Assembly: GCA_038227995.1 (NCBI GenBank) | Contig: JBBRPP010000002.1 | Coordinates: 1-64,000, forward strand | Length of the DNA stretch: 64,000 nt | Direction: 5' to 3' | From: WLMZ01 sp038227995 | GTDB lineage: Bacteria; Actinomycetota; Acidimicrobiia; Acidimicrobiales; Ilumatobacteraceae | Part shown: positions 1-8,872 of the stretch, one piece after another | Numbering within the stretch: position 1 is the first letter of the stretch | Layout: every line of letters begins with the position of its first letter | The notes under the pieces: model-generated | Databases searched by the model: none | What the model was told of the DNA's origin: nothing | What the model saw: the letters and a program-made list of their open reading frames with translations, nothing else | Made by a program: the position numbers and the translations under genes

Positions 1-1
1 C

Positions 2-85
2 TCGCGCTCGCACAACGACAACGGCAAGCCTGGCATCCTGGTATCTCCAACGGTCGGTGGTGGTCAACAGCACCGGCCATCCTGA
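2..85 (+). CDS. Possible C-terminal end of an upstream gene (partial)
   Basis: An open frame enters from the left edge and ends at TGA 83-85, giving a 27-residue tail rich in Gly, Asn and Gln. It would be the 3' end of a plus-strand gene convergent with the minus-strand gene that stops at 96. The tail is too short to name a family. The only support is the open frame and the sensible convergent arrangement, so this is tentative. Confidence 0.25.
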   Translation, partial: SRSHNDNGKPGILVSPTVGGGQQHRPS

Positions 86-95
86 CCCTCACGGA

Positions 96-716
96 TCAGT
101 CAAACCGGGACCGTGCACCGACCGTTGGAACTGGCCGACGCCCGAACAACGCGATGGACCATCCACTGCGCTGACGCACGAAACCGATTCGCTCGTCACC
201 GCCGCCACGGCGCCGACGAATCCCGACTGCCTTCGAATCGGTGATCACGACATCGGCCAGGATCTCGTCGATGAACATCGTCGAACTGATCGTGCCGCCG
301 CCGCTGATCGTCCTGCGGTGGCGCTCGACCGCGGCAGCGAATGCCGCGAGGTCGTCGACGCGCTTGACGCAGGCGTCGATGGCCGCGTCTCGTGCCTTGA
401 CCAGATCGCGGTGCCGCAACGACAGCTCGAGCGTGGCCGGGGACGGCAGCGGATCAGCCGCCACGATTGTCGCCGCCGACGTCGTGATGTCCTCGCCCGC
501 TCGTCGGATCCGATCGACATCGTCCGCAGGAACGCCATGGGCGATCGCCAACTGGACGAACGCCGCGGCACCGTCGCCGTCCACGCACAACATGCCGATC
601 GCAGCGATTCGCTTGAGATCCTTCGCCGCCAGGCAGGCGAAGAAGCCCTCCCAATCACCGCGCTGCATCGCCTCTTGTGCGGCGACGAACGTGGACTGCG
701 GACTCGACCGATCCAT
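96..716 (-). CDS. Hypothetical protein downstream of CoA-transferase
   Basis: A 206-residue soluble protein with no signal peptide or membrane segment. The N-terminal half is Ala-rich and helical. The C-terminal part (about residues 145-206) is a basic beta-rich tail with a run of Arg and Gly. I do not recognise a family; a loose NTF2/SnoaL-like or helical-repeat fold is possible. The start ATG lies 4 nt after the stop of the CoA-transferase gene, so the two are almost certainly co-transcribed and translationally coupled. This suggests an accessory role in the same pathway. A longer reading from 890 would overlap the CoA-transferase extensively and is low-complexity, so I rejected it. Confidence 0.65.
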   Translation of the reverse strand: MDRSSPQSTFVAAQEAMQRGDWEGFFACLAAKDLKRIAAIGMLCVDGDGAAAFVQLAIAHGVPADDVDRIRRAGEDITTSAATIVAADPLPSPATLELSLRHRDLVKARDAAIDACVKRVDDLAAFAAAVERHRRTISGGGTISSTMFIDEILADVVITDSKAVGIRRRRGGGDERIGFVRQRSGWSIALFGRRPVPTVGARSRFD

Positions 717-720
717 CAGG

Positions 721-1890
721 TCAGATCGCACCTGCGTCGCGCAACACCGTGATGTCGTCCCACGTGAAGCCCGCTTCGAGCAGGACTTCCTCGGTGTGCT
801 GGCCGAGCTCCGGAGCGATCTCGCCGGTACGTGCCGGGGTGTCGCTGAACTTGACGGCGGAGGCGACCAGCGGTTGGCCGTCAGCGCCACGCGTCATGTA
901 TCCGTTGGCCCACACGTCGGGGTCGGCGACGACGTCGGCGTGCGTCCGCACCGCGGCGTGGCGGATCTTGTGCTCCGCGAACAACGCGCACCAAGCCTCG
1001 GTGCTGCGAGTGCGCGTCGTCACCTCGATCGCGGCGAACAGATCGCGCTTGGTATCACCGAAGTAGAGCGGCCCCGGGAACTGTTCGATCAGTTCCGGGC
1101 GACCGACGAGCTCGAAGAAGCGCAGCCGGTCTCCGCCGGCAACGCCGACCAGCGCGAGCCACCCGTCGCTGGTCGGGAACACGCCGTAGATGCCGGGGAT
1201 CAGCGGGTGGCCCCGGTTGGAACGCCCCGCCGACACACCGGACAGCGCGGCGGCGGTGAGCTCGGCTGCCTGTGCCCAGACCTGACCACCCAGCAGCGAC
1301 ACGTCGATCCGCTGGCCGCGTCCAGTGCGCTCGCGGGCGTACAGCGCGGCGCTGACGCCCGCGGCGATGTTCAGACTTGCGATGTGATCGCAGATGGTGA
1401 CCGCGACCGGCGTCACGGGTTCGCCGTCGGCGCCGGTCGTACTGATCAACCCGCCGGCGGCCTGAGCGCTGAGGTCCGCGCCCTCGCGACCGGCGCCCGA
1501 ACCCTCGGTGCCGAAGCTGGTGCCCGCGGCGTAGATGAGCCGCGGGTTGCGCGCCGACACCGCCTCGTACGACAGGCCCCATTCGTCCAACGTCCCCGAC
1601 TTGAAGTTCGAGATGAACACGTCGGCCTGCTCGGCCAGCGTGAGAAATGCCTCTCGGCCGGCAGGCGAACGCAGATCGACCGTGACACTGCGCTTGCCGC
1701 GGTTGCACCCGATGAAATACGGCGCGCGGCCGTCACCGGGTGCGATCGGCAGCCAACGACTCTGGTCACCGAAAATCGGTAGCTCGATCTTCACCACGTC
1801 GGCGCCCCAGTCGCCGAGCAACGCGGCCGCCTGTGGACCCTGCACCAGCAGTCCGGCCTCCAACACCTTGATTCCGTCCAATGCCCCCAT
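721..1890 (-). CDS. CaiB/BaiF family III CoA-transferase
   Basis: A 389-residue cytosolic enzyme that moves CoA between an acyl-CoA donor and a carboxylic acid. Family features are visible: an N-terminal Rossmann-like segment with LGDWGADVVKIE (about residues 25-36), a N-RGKRSVTVDL segment (63-73), and the motif AGREGADLSAQAAGG, in which Asp139 aligns with the catalytic Asp that forms the acyl anhydride. Length is typical for the family. The start is the ATG at 1888-1890. A TAGGTT box lies 8 nt upstream (1899-1904), so the message is probably leaderless. The substrate cannot be read from the sequence. The partner gene follows after 4 nt. Confidence 0.9.
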   Translation of the reverse strand: MGALDGIKVLEAGLLVQGPQAAALLGDWGADVVKIELPIFGDQSRWLPIAPGDGRAPYFIGCNRGKRSVTVDLRSPAGREAFLTLAEQADVFISNFKSGTLDEWGLSYEAVSARNPRLIYAAGTSFGTEGSGAGREGADLSAQAAGGLISTTGADGEPVTPVAVTICDHIASLNIAAGVSAALYARERTGRGQRIDVSLLGGQVWAQAAELTAAALSGVSAGRSNRGHPLIPGIYGVFPTSDGWLALVGVAGGDRLRFFELVGRPELIEQFPGPLYFGDTKRDLFAAIEVTTRTRSTEAWCALFAEHKIRHAAVRTHADVVADPDVWANGYMTRGADGQPLVASAVKFSDTPARTGEIAPELGQHTEEVLLEAGFTWDDITVLRDAGAI

Positions 1891-1931
1891 GACGCCAGAA
1901 CCTACTGCTCCTGGCGGCCGGGCGAGACCGC

Positions 1932-2543
1932 TCAAACGATCATGTTGCCGTACAAGGGCTCTCCGGCGAGGTCGTAGGTCAGGTGCAACATGCCGCTCGG
2001 GTAGGTCACCGACTCGATGAGCCGCAACGCCGTCGGAACGGTCCCATCGGCGAACACTCGCTTGCCACTGCCGAGCAACACGGGGTACATCCACAGGTTC
2101 ACGCGGTCGACGAGTCCGAACCGCATCAACGACTGCACGAGGTCGAGGCTGCCGATGACCTGAACTTCGTCGTGACGGTCCTTGAGCGCAGCGATGCTCT
2201 CGACGAACTCGCCCGTGACAAGCGTCGACCCGGGCCAGGCGAGCAGGCCCGCGAGCGTGCGGCTGGCAACGTATTTCGGGATGCCGTTGAGCAGCCCGGT
2301 GAAGGGGATCTCCTCCGAGGCGCGCGGCCAGTAGCCGGCGAAGATGTCGTAGGTCTTTCGTCCCAGGAGCAGGGCGCCCATGCTCCTCGCCTGCTCGTAC
2401 ACGACCTCGCCTGCGCCCTCGTCGTCGAACGGCGCCTGCCACCCCCCGTGAACGAAGCCTCCCTCGAGGTCCTCGTCGGGCCCTCCCGGCCCCTGTGCCA
2501 CTCCGTCGAGTGTGACGAACTCGGTCACGATGAGCTTGCCCAT
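1932..2543 (-). CDS. RibD C-terminal / dihydrofolate reductase-like protein
   Basis: A 203-residue NADPH-binding reductase-like protein of the RibD_C/DHFR fold. It starts MGKLIVTEFVTLDGVAQGPG, the usual opening of this family. It contains the nucleotide-binding segments LLLGRKTYDIFAGYWP and, later, VIGSLDLVQSLMRFGLVD. These stand-alone proteins are common in actinobacteria, mostly without a known substrate. The ATG at 2541-2543 has a good Shine-Dalgarno (AAAGGAG) about 8 nt upstream, unlike most neighbours. Its upstream extension toward 2735 has no family similarity. Confidence 0.85.
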   Translation of the reverse strand: MGKLIVTEFVTLDGVAQGPGGPDEDLEGGFVHGGWQAPFDDEGAGEVVYEQARSMGALLLGRKTYDIFAGYWPRASEEIPFTGLLNGIPKYVASRTLAGLLAWPGSTLVTGEFVESIAALKDRHDEVQVIGSLDLVQSLMRFGLVDRVNLWMYPVLLGSGKRVFADGTVPTALRLIESVTYPSGMLHLTYDLAGEPLYGNMIV

Positions 2544-2634
2544 GATCAGTACTCCTTTGCCTGGCTGTCGATGCGCCTTCGGAAGAGACGCCACCGTGAT
2601 GACGAACTCATCGCCGGTGCAGCGACGTGCCGAA

Positions 2635-3108
2635 CTATTCGGGATGTGGTTGGCGGTCAAGCCACGTGGTGAGCTCTGCCTGACAGACGTGGAGGTCGGC
2701 ACGCGTCGATGCCCCGCGGTGTGGTGCCATGACATCGCAACTGATTGATGTGAAGTCCTTCAGCTTGACGTCGAGGGTTGGTTTCGATCCCAGCAAGCCC
2801 GGCTCGATGACGAATCCCAAGATGTCGTCCCGATCGATCCGATGGATGCGCAGCAAGTTCGTCACAACGAGTTGCTGACCTTCAACAGTGATGGCCAGCC
2901 TCTCGTTCCGTCCCAACCAAAAGCCGAGGACCGATGCCATGACCGCCGCTATCGGCGCAAGAAACCACTTCCCGGCCCAGATGACAACCGTCGACCAGAG
3001 CACGACAAATGCCGTAGCTCCGATGAAGAAGATTCGATTGAAGTCGGTGGCCGTTTCGCGCTGCGAGTACTCGAGCCGCGGAACGATTGCATGATCGTCA
3101 TCGTTCAC
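2635..3108 (-). CDS. Small membrane protein with PH-like C-terminal domain
   Basis: A 157-residue protein from the GTG at 3106-3108. Residues about 24-65 form two close hydrophobic helices (IFFIGATAFVVLWSTVVIWA and FLAPIAAVMASVLGFWLG). A cytosolic beta-rich domain follows, with alternating segments such as LAITVEGQQLVVTNLLRIHRI. This layout matches small bacterial proteins with a membrane hairpin and a PH-like domain; the assignment rests on pattern only. Base composition around this gene (roughly 2.7-3.2 kb) is visibly less GC-rich than its surroundings. No function can be given. Confidence 0.6.
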   Translation of the reverse strand: MNDDDHAIVPRLEYSQRETATDFNRIFFIGATAFVVLWSTVVIWAGKWFLAPIAAVMASVLGFWLGRNERLAITVEGQQLVVTNLLRIHRIDRDDILGFVIEPGLLGSKPTLDVKLKDFTSISCDVMAPHRGASTRADLHVCQAELTTWLDRQPHPE

Positions 3109-3112
3109 CTGC

Positions 3113-3478
3113 TCACCATGCCCCGTCGTCGTGCTCGCCGCAAGCGTGATCAGCCGAAGCACGGAAAGGGCCCGATCGGATAGCGGTCGAGTGCGTTCGG
3201 ATACACCGGCGTGCTGTAGGAGGACTGACGTACGTGTTCCGCACCACCGCGCAGCGCACGGTGATGTTCTGCTGATCGCTGGTATCCATCGGGGACTCGA
3301 TCCATCGAGAAGGTTGCCAGTCCTGCGTTGCCGCGAAGCGAACCGCCATCCGAACTTCATCGAGGTACGAGGCATACGCGGTCACGCACGTGAGCGGTCG
3401 GTGCTGTTCGGGTTGGTCCGGGGAACTGTGTGAGACCCCTTTTGTAGGGTTGTCGTATGGGCTCGGCGGAGTTTTCAC
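3113..3478 (-). pseudogene. Possible decayed coding remnant in a gene-poor gap
   Basis: The 3109-3456 interval holds no confident gene. On the minus strand one frame reads as plausible protein in its middle (CVTAYASYLDEVRMAVRFAA, then a QDWQPSRWIESPMD stretch and an NITVRCAVVRN stretch). It then degenerates near 3235. A neighbouring frame continues plausibly (SSYSTPVYPNALDRYPIG) to a stop. This looks like a frameshifted remnant. It overlaps the start of the HNH gene and has no recognisable family, so intergenic DNA remains an equal possibility. Confidence 0.2.
3445..3450 (+). promoter_or_regulatory. TAGGGT -10 box, leaderless promoter of HNH gene
   Basis: TAGGGT ends 6 nt before the ATG at 3457, placing the transcript start at or near the start codon. 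No Shine-Dalgarno is present. It fits the window-wide TANNNT pattern. Confidence 0.45.
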
Positions 3479-5061
3479 GGGACGATTTCGGTCGGCTGGA
3501 TGCAGCGGATCGCGACGCGGCGGTGATGCGCGTCGAGCGTGAGTTGCGTCGGCTGCAGGCCCAGCGGTCGGTGATGATCTCGGTCGTCGAAGCGGCGGGT
3601 ACGTTCCCTGATGACGGTCACCGCAACGTGACGGCGTGGTTGCAGGCGGTCACGAACGGCTCGTATGGGCGGTCGTCGCGCCTGGTGCGCACGGCGCGGA
3701 TGATGGCGGCGTTGCCATCGTTGGCAGCAGCGGTCGAGGCCGGCGAGTTGGGCGATGATCAGGTCGGGTTGTTGTTGAAGTTGTTCGCGAACCCGCGGTG
3801 CCGGCAGGCGATGTTGGAGTGGGAATCGAAGTTGGTCGAATTCGCGGGCACGTTGGTGTTGCCCGATTTCACGTTGTTCTGTCAACGCTGGGAACAGGTC
3901 GCTGATCCTGACGGCGTGGATCACAGCACCGCCGCGGCGCGTGCGGCCAGGTCGGTGTCGGTCCGTCGCGCTGGTGAACTGTTCGAGCTCGCGTACAAGG
4001 GTGACGCAATGTCGGGTGACGTGTTGGAAGAGGTGTTGAACGCGTTCACCGACATCGAACTCGACGCCGACGTCGCTGCGCGGCGCGCCGAGCACGGCGC
4101 TGATGCCGACCGTCACGCACTGGCCCGCAGCACCGGCCAACGTCGAGCTGACGCGTTGTTGGCGATCGTTCTCCTCGCCGGCGCGGTCGGTGGCGTGTCA
4201 CCCAAACCACGCCACAACGATGAACCAATCGACGACGACGTTGACGACATCGACATCGGCATCGATGCCGAGTCCGACGACGGCACCGACGACGCCGATG
4301 AGGCTGCTTGCGATGCATCGTTCGACGACGAGGGCGACGAGGGCGCACGCGAGAACGACACAGCGGACGATGAACATGGCGACCACGGCGCCAGCGACGG
4401 ACAAGCGGCGCAGGCGCAGGCGGCGGCACCCACGTCGACCTCTGGGTCAGGTTCGAGCGCTGCGTCGGTGTGTTCCTGTGGTGGCCGGCCCGCTCGCGCG
4501 CCGGAGCCATTGGTCAACATCTTCTGCACCCAACAGGCGTTGGAGGACGCGATCCGCCACGTCGCCGGTGACGAGACGTGGACCGTCGCGTCGAGTCGAT
4601 TGGCCTGGAGCGAGACCGCATCCGGGGCGCCGGTGTCACGCCAGGACCTGTTCACCGCCGCCCTCATCGGCCAGGTCCGCAAGGTCGTCAACAACCCGTA
4701 CGGACGGATCATCAACCTCGGCCGCAAACAACGCCTGTTCACCGGTGCAGCGCGTGAAGCCGCGATGCTCGCCGGGCGACGATGTAGTTGGCTCGGCGAT
4801 GGCATCAGGACCGGGCACCTCCACATCGACCATCGAACACGGTGGGCCGGCGGACCCGGCCCCGGTTACGGCCGTACCGATCAAGACAACGCCGAAGTCG
4901 CCTGCGGATTCCACAACCTCATCAAAGAGGCACTCGGCATCACCGTCGTACGCGACCGCACCGGCCTCCACTTCTTCCGCGCCGACGGCACCGAGATCGC
5001 ACCTCGCCACGAGACCGACTCCGCAGACGACGGCCTCGGAGACGACGGCCTCGCGAGCTGA
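3457..5061 (+). CDS. DUF222 / 13E12-type HNH endonuclease-like protein
   Basis: A 534-residue protein. Residues 1-240 form the helical DUF222 (13E12 repeat) domain. Residues about 250-310 are a very acidic Asp/Glu linker, followed by an Ala/Gln/Ser-rich stretch and a CSCGG segment. The C-terminal 120 residues carry an HNH-like nuclease motif: HLHIDHRTRWAGG, then DNAEVACGFHNLIK. DUF222-HNH proteins are abundant and multi-copy in actinobacteria, and their biological role is mostly unknown. Some groups have suggested mobile or selfish behaviour. The start is the ATG 6 nt after a TAGGGT box. I see no flanking repeats or target-site duplication to support recent mobility. Confidence 0.88.
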   Translation: MGSAEFSRDDFGRLDAADRDAAVMRVERELRRLQAQRSVMISVVEAAGTFPDDGHRNVTAWLQAVTNGSYGRSSRLVRTARMMAALPSLAAAVEAGELGDDQVGLLLKLFANPRCRQAMLEWESKLVEFAGTLVLPDFTLFCQRWEQVADPDGVDHSTAAARAARSVSVRRAGELFELAYKGDAMSGDVLEEVLNAFTDIELDADVAARRAEHGADADRHALARSTGQRRADALLAIVLLAGAVGGVSPKPRHNDEPIDDDVDDIDIGIDAESDDGTDDADEAACDASFDDEGDEGARENDTADDEHGDHGASDGQAAQAQAAAPTSTSGSGSSAASVCSCGGRPARAPEPLVNIFCTQQALEDAIRHVAGDETWTVASSRLAWSETASGAPVSRQDLFTAALIGQVRKVVNNPYGRIINLGRKQRLFTGAAREAAMLAGRRCSWLGDGIRTGHLHIDHRTRWAGGPGPGYGRTDQDNAEVACGFHNLIKEALGITVVRDRTGLHFFRADGTEIAPRHETDSADDGLGDDGLAS

Positions 5062-5072
5062 GACGTACGATC

Positions 5073-7226
5073 ATGTTTGTGCAGCGCACCGTTCGCCATC
5101 GGGCCTCGGCGATCATCGGTTGCGCGCTGGTGACCGTTGCGGTGATCAGCGCGACATCGCCCGCCTCCGCCTCGTCGCCCACCATGCCGTTGCCGTCGCC
5201 GAACGACGGGTTCGTTCTCTCCGCCGGCACCAATGGTCGCGAGGTCATCGTCGGTCCAAGCGACCCCCGAACCGGAACGCCCGTGGTGGGTGGTCAGCGC
5301 ATCGATCATCTCACGGGGGTATCGACGGCCCTGCCCGATCTGGTCGCGGTCAGCGCTGACTCGTCAGCGATCGTGACCACCGATTTCCAATGGATGGATC
5401 TCGACTCCTCGCGCTACGTGCCACTCCCGAAGTCGGTGCCACACGACTTCTCCAGCATCGTGCTCAGCGCCGACGGCGCGACGATCGCGGCCCGTCAGCC
5501 GTTGGGCCAACGGACCTGGGTCATCGACGTGAACCGTGCCGCGGGTACGGCAACGGCGTCGCTGCTGCCCGTCACCGGTGTCGTCGAGTCCATCTCATCG
5601 GGCGGTCGTTGGGTTCTGCTCGACACCAATTGCTCGGTGCGCACGCTTCAGTCGGATCCGCCCTTCATCGACTGCCCCGGCAGGGTCCGATGGGATCGCC
5701 TCCACGGCGTCGCGACGACTTTGTCCGGCGCAGGTCGCAGAGTGGGTATGGGCATCGGCATCGGTGGCGAGGTCATCGTGTTCGACGTGCCCACCCTGTC
5801 GACCACCATCAACCGACCTGGCCGCGCGCCGATCACACTGACCGATGCGCCCAGCGGATTTCCTTTCATCTCCCCAGACGCACAGACCGTGATCTTCGTC
5901 ATCGCATCGAGCGGGTTCACGGAGTGGGACATCTACGACGTCGCGACCGCCACCTCAGCGTTCGGACTCGCCTTTCGAGATCCGACACCGACTCCCGGTG
6001 AGCACACCGACACCAGCGCGCAGTTGTCTACCGACGGTTCGACACTGGTGGCCACCAACACCATCTACCAACCCGGCCAGCCGCGTGCCGAGACGTTGGA
6101 GTGGAGGCCGTTCACCGCGCGTCCCTCGACGGCCAGGGTTCGGCCTGGCGAGGTGATGGCGGTGCACGTCGCCGGACCATCGACTGTCGGCACATCTGGC
6201 ATCGGCGCCGACGCTTCGTCAGTGATGTTGAGCGTGACGATCACCGATCCCGTGGCTGACGGATTCGCCACCGTGTGGCCATGCGGGGAACTGCAACCGC
6301 TGGCGTCGAATCTGAACTTCATCGCCGGCCAAACCCGAGCCAATGCAGTGCTCACCAAGGTCGGCGCCAACGGCGACATCTGCATCGCGTCGAACGTCGC
6401 GGTCAACATGATCGTCGATACCCAGGGTTCGTTCGGGCCCACGTCCACGTATCACGCGCTCACACCAGCGCGGCTCGTCGATACCCGGTTCGGGCGCGGT
6501 GCGACGACAGGCGCCGTCAACTCCGGGAGTGGGCTTCGGATTCCCGTCATCGGATCCAACGGTGCCGGCGTCGGCGCGGCGGCCGTGATGCTCAACGTCA
6601 CGGCGACAAACGCGACCGCCGACGGATTCGTGACCGTGTGGCCATGCGACACACCGCGACCAACCGCGTCGAACCTCAACGTCTCACCGGGAGCGACCGT
6701 GGCCAACGCAGTGCTCACTGCGATCGGCGGCGGCGGTGATGTCTGTGTGTCGTCGAACGTCGCCACCGACATCGTCATCGATGTCCAAGGATGGTTCGAA
6801 TCGAGCGCCGACTACCACGCCGTCCTTCCGGTGCGTTTGGCCGACACTCGCCTCGGTGAGGTCGACACCGTCGGCAACCTGAACTCCCTTGGCACGTTGA
6901 TCGTGCCCATCAGCAGCATCAGCAATACCGGTGTGCCAGCGGGCGCCACAGGAGCGATGGTCAACGTGACCATCACCAACCCCGACCAGTCGGGATTTGC
7001 GATTGTATGGCCCTGCGACGAAGCCCGTCCGCTGGCCTCCAACATCAGCTTCCGCCGCGGCGAGACGGTCGCCGTCGCCGCGCTCGCCCGGATCTCCGCC
7101 GGCGGGGCGATCTGCATCGGGGCCAGCACTCAATTCGACGTCATCGTCGACCTCGACGGCTGGACCTCGAGCGCGATTTCGTATCGCGCGCTCGTCCCGA
7201 GCCGAGCCACCGACACCCGCATCTGA
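5073..7226 (+). CDS. Secreted protein: propeller-like N-domain plus three tandem DTR modules
   Basis: A 717-residue exported protein with a clear signal peptide (basic VQRTVRHR, hydrophobic core, ASAS cleavage region). Residues about 40-330 read like a TolB-type beta-propeller, with recurring segments ending in short WxxD-like strands. The C-terminal half holds three tandem modules of about 125 residues. Each has a V-x-V-T-x-T core, a GFxxVWPC segment, P-x-ASN-(L/I), a C(I/V) strand and a VIVD-x-x-G-x-(F/W) end, followed by P-x-R-L-x-D-T-R. The conserved Cys pairs in each module suggest extracytoplasmic disulfides. Surface adhesion or carbohydrate binding is a guess. The annotated start is ATG 5073, but a TACGAT box at 5066-5071 lies 7 nt before the in-frame GTG at 5079, which may be the true leaderless start. 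A related protein sits at 36705. Confidence 0.82.
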   Translation: MFVQRTVRHRASAIIGCALVTVAVISATSPASASSPTMPLPSPNDGFVLSAGTNGREVIVGPSDPRTGTPVVGGQRIDHLTGVSTALPDLVAVSADSSAIVTTDFQWMDLDSSRYVPLPKSVPHDFSSIVLSADGATIAARQPLGQRTWVIDVNRAAGTATASLLPVTGVVESISSGGRWVLLDTNCSVRTLQSDPPFIDCPGRVRWDRLHGVATTLSGAGRRVGMGIGIGGEVIVFDVPTLSTTINRPGRAPITLTDAPSGFPFISPDAQTVIFVIASSGFTEWDIYDVATATSAFGLAFRDPTPTPGEHTDTSAQLSTDGSTLVATNTIYQPGQPRAETLEWRPFTARPSTARVRPGEVMAVHVAGPSTVGTSGIGADASSVMLSVTITDPVADGFATVWPCGELQPLASNLNFIAGQTRANAVLTKVGANGDICIASNVAVNMIVDTQGSFGPTSTYHALTPARLVDTRFGRGATTGAVNSGSGLRIPVIGSNGAGVGAAAVMLNVTATNATADGFVTVWPCDTPRPTASNLNVSPGATVANAVLTAIGGGGDVCVSSNVATDIVIDVQGWFESSADYHAVLPVRLADTRLGEVDTVGNLNSLGTLIVPISSISNTGVPAGATGAMVNVTITNPDQSGFAIVWPCDEARPLASNISFRRGETVAVAALARISAGGAICIGASTQFDVIVDLDGWTSSAISYRALVPSRATDTRI

Positions 7227-7246
7227 CCCGACCCAGGGTCACGCAG

Positions 7247-7252
7247 TAGCGT
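7247..7252 (+). promoter_or_regulatory. TAGCGT -10 box, leaderless promoter of SnoaL-like/ACAD/MaoC operon
   Basis: TAGCGT is followed by 7 nt and then the GTG start at 7260. No Shine-Dalgarno is present. This supports the choice of the GTG start. Confidence 0.45.
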
Positions 7253-7259
7253 CGCGCAG

Positions 7260-7688
7260 GTGGAACTGTGGGAAGTCGTCGCCAGGGAGAGCATCCGCGA
7301 TCTGGTCGCGCGCTACAACGCCAATGGCGACGCGGGGCGGTTCGCTCAGGTGATCGAACTCTTCGCCGCCGACGCCGTGATGGAACTCAGCGATCGCTCG
7401 TACGTCGGCCTCGACCAGATCGTCACGATCTTCACCGGGGCCAAGGACACGATCCGCGGCGGGGCGGCACCGTCGTACGTCAGGCATTCGACGGCGACCC
7501 ACCAGATCGATCTGCACGATGACGCATCAGCAACCGGGCGGATGTACTTCACCGTGATCAGCAGCATCGGGCTGGATCACTGGGGCCGATACATCGACCG
7601 CTACGTCGTCGTCGACGGCGCGTGGAAGTTCTCGCATCGCCGCGTGATCGTCGACGGCTACTCCCCCGGCTCGATCTTCCAGTCCTGA
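7260..7688 (+). CDS. SnoaL-like / NTF2-fold protein
   Basis: A 142-residue protein with the NTF2/SnoaL pattern: an N-terminal helix (ESIRDLVARYNANGDAGRF), then F-AADAVMEL, and a C-terminal sheet containing RYIDRYVVVDGAWKFSHRRV. Proteins of this fold act as isomerases, cyclases, dehydratases or binding modules, so the activity is open. The GTG start is supported by a TAGCGT box 7 nt upstream. Its TGA overlaps the ATG of the acyl-CoA dehydrogenase gene by one base, which indicates an operon and a possible role on a CoA-thioester intermediate. Confidence 0.8.
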   Translation: MELWEVVARESIRDLVARYNANGDAGRFAQVIELFAADAVMELSDRSYVGLDQIVTIFTGAKDTIRGGAAPSYVRHSTATHQIDLHDDASATGRMYFTVISSIGLDHWGRYIDRYVVVDGAWKFSHRRVIVDGYSPGSIFQS

Positions 7689-8842
7689 TGACCGTGCTCA
7701 GCACCGAAGAGGAGATGATCGTCGACCTCGTCGCCAGATTCGTCGACGAGCAGGTTCGTCCCGTCGCTCGCGATCTCGAGCACGCCGACATCTACCCCGA
7801 AGCGTTGATCGAGCAGATGAAGGACATGGGCGTGTACGGCCTCGGCATCCCCGCTCCGTACGGCGAGTTCGCTGTGTCCACCCGTTGCTACGCCCTCGTC
7901 GCCGAAGAGCTGGCTCGGGGATGGATGAGCCTCGCCGGAGCATTCGGTGGTCACTCGGTCGTGTCGAAGTTGATCCTCCGCTACGGCACCGAGTCCCAAC
8001 GGACCAAGTACCTGCCGCGCATGGCGACGGGCGAGCTGCGGGCGACGATGGCGTTGACCGAGCCGGATGGTGGCAGCGATCTGCAGGCCATGCGGACCGT
8101 CGCGGCTCCGACAGCGGACGGCTATGTCATCAACGGCTCGAAGACCTGGATCACCAATGCCCGCCGATCCGGCCTCGTCGCGCTGCTGTGCAAGACCGAC
8201 CCGACGGCGAACCCACCGCATCGCGGGATCAGCATCCTGTTGGTCGAGAAGGTTCCGGGATTCACCGTGTCACGCGACTTGCCCAAGCTCGGTTACAAGG
8301 GGGTCGAGAGCTGCGAGCTGCACTTCGACGACTGCCATGTGCCCGCCGACGCGCTGCTGGGCGAGGTCGAAGGCGCTGGCTTCGCGCAGATGATGGCGGG
8401 GCTCGAAGTCGGCCGGATCCAGGTCGCGGCTCGGGCGATCGGCGTCGCCCGAGCCGCGTTCGACGACGCACTGAGGTACGCGCAAGAGCGAGAGTCGTTC
8501 GGCAAGCCGATCTGGCAACACCAGTCGGTGGGCAACATGCTGGCCGACATGGCGACCAACATCACTGCCGCGCGACAGCTCAACATGCACGCCGCTGATT
8601 GCATCGATTCGGGTCGCCGGGCAGACATGGAAGCCGGCATGGCCAAGTTGTTCTGCTCGGAGATGGCGGCCAAGGTCACCCTCGACGCCGTACGCATCCA
8701 CGGTGGCTACGGCTATTCGCAGGAGTTCGATGTCGAGCGGTACTACCGAGACGCACCGTTGATGATCGTCGGCGAGGGCACCAACGAGATCCTCAAGGGC
8801 GTGATCGCCAAGCAGATCGTCGGTCGCAACCGCTTGTTCTGA
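7688..8842 (+). CDS. Acyl-CoA dehydrogenase
   Basis: A 384-residue FAD enzyme that oxidises an acyl-CoA to the 2-enoyl-CoA. Domain order is standard: helical N-domain (1-115), middle beta-domain with MALTEPDGGSDLQAMRT and INGSKTWITNA, then the C-terminal helical domain. The latter has RIHGGYGYSQEFDVERYYRD and the GEGTNEILKG segment, whose Glu corresponds to the usual catalytic base position. Length is typical. It is one base overlapped with the upstream SnoaL-like gene and is followed 30 nt later by a MaoC-like hydratase. Dehydrogenation and hydration steps are therefore encoded together. Chain-length preference cannot be read. Confidence 0.93.
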   Translation: MTVLSTEEEMIVDLVARFVDEQVRPVARDLEHADIYPEALIEQMKDMGVYGLGIPAPYGEFAVSTRCYALVAEELARGWMSLAGAFGGHSVVSKLILRYGTESQRTKYLPRMATGELRATMALTEPDGGSDLQAMRTVAAPTADGYVINGSKTWITNARRSGLVALLCKTDPTANPPHRGISILLVEKVPGFTVSRDLPKLGYKGVESCELHFDDCHVPADALLGEVEGAGFAQMMAGLEVGRIQVAARAIGVARAAFDDALRYAQERESFGKPIWQHQSVGNMLADMATNITAARQLNMHAADCIDSGRRADMEAGMAKLFCSEMAAKVTLDAVRIHGGYGYSQEFDVERYYRDAPLMIVGEGTNEILKGVIAKQIVGRNRLF

Positions 8843-8872
8843 AGGTGTCGCGATTCGGTCCGACGCGCAAGG

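Noticed and set aside
4200..4400. Long open frames on both strands through an Asp-rich repeat
   Set aside because: These are shadows of the acidic linker of the DUF222 HNH protein; GAC repeats keep several frames open.
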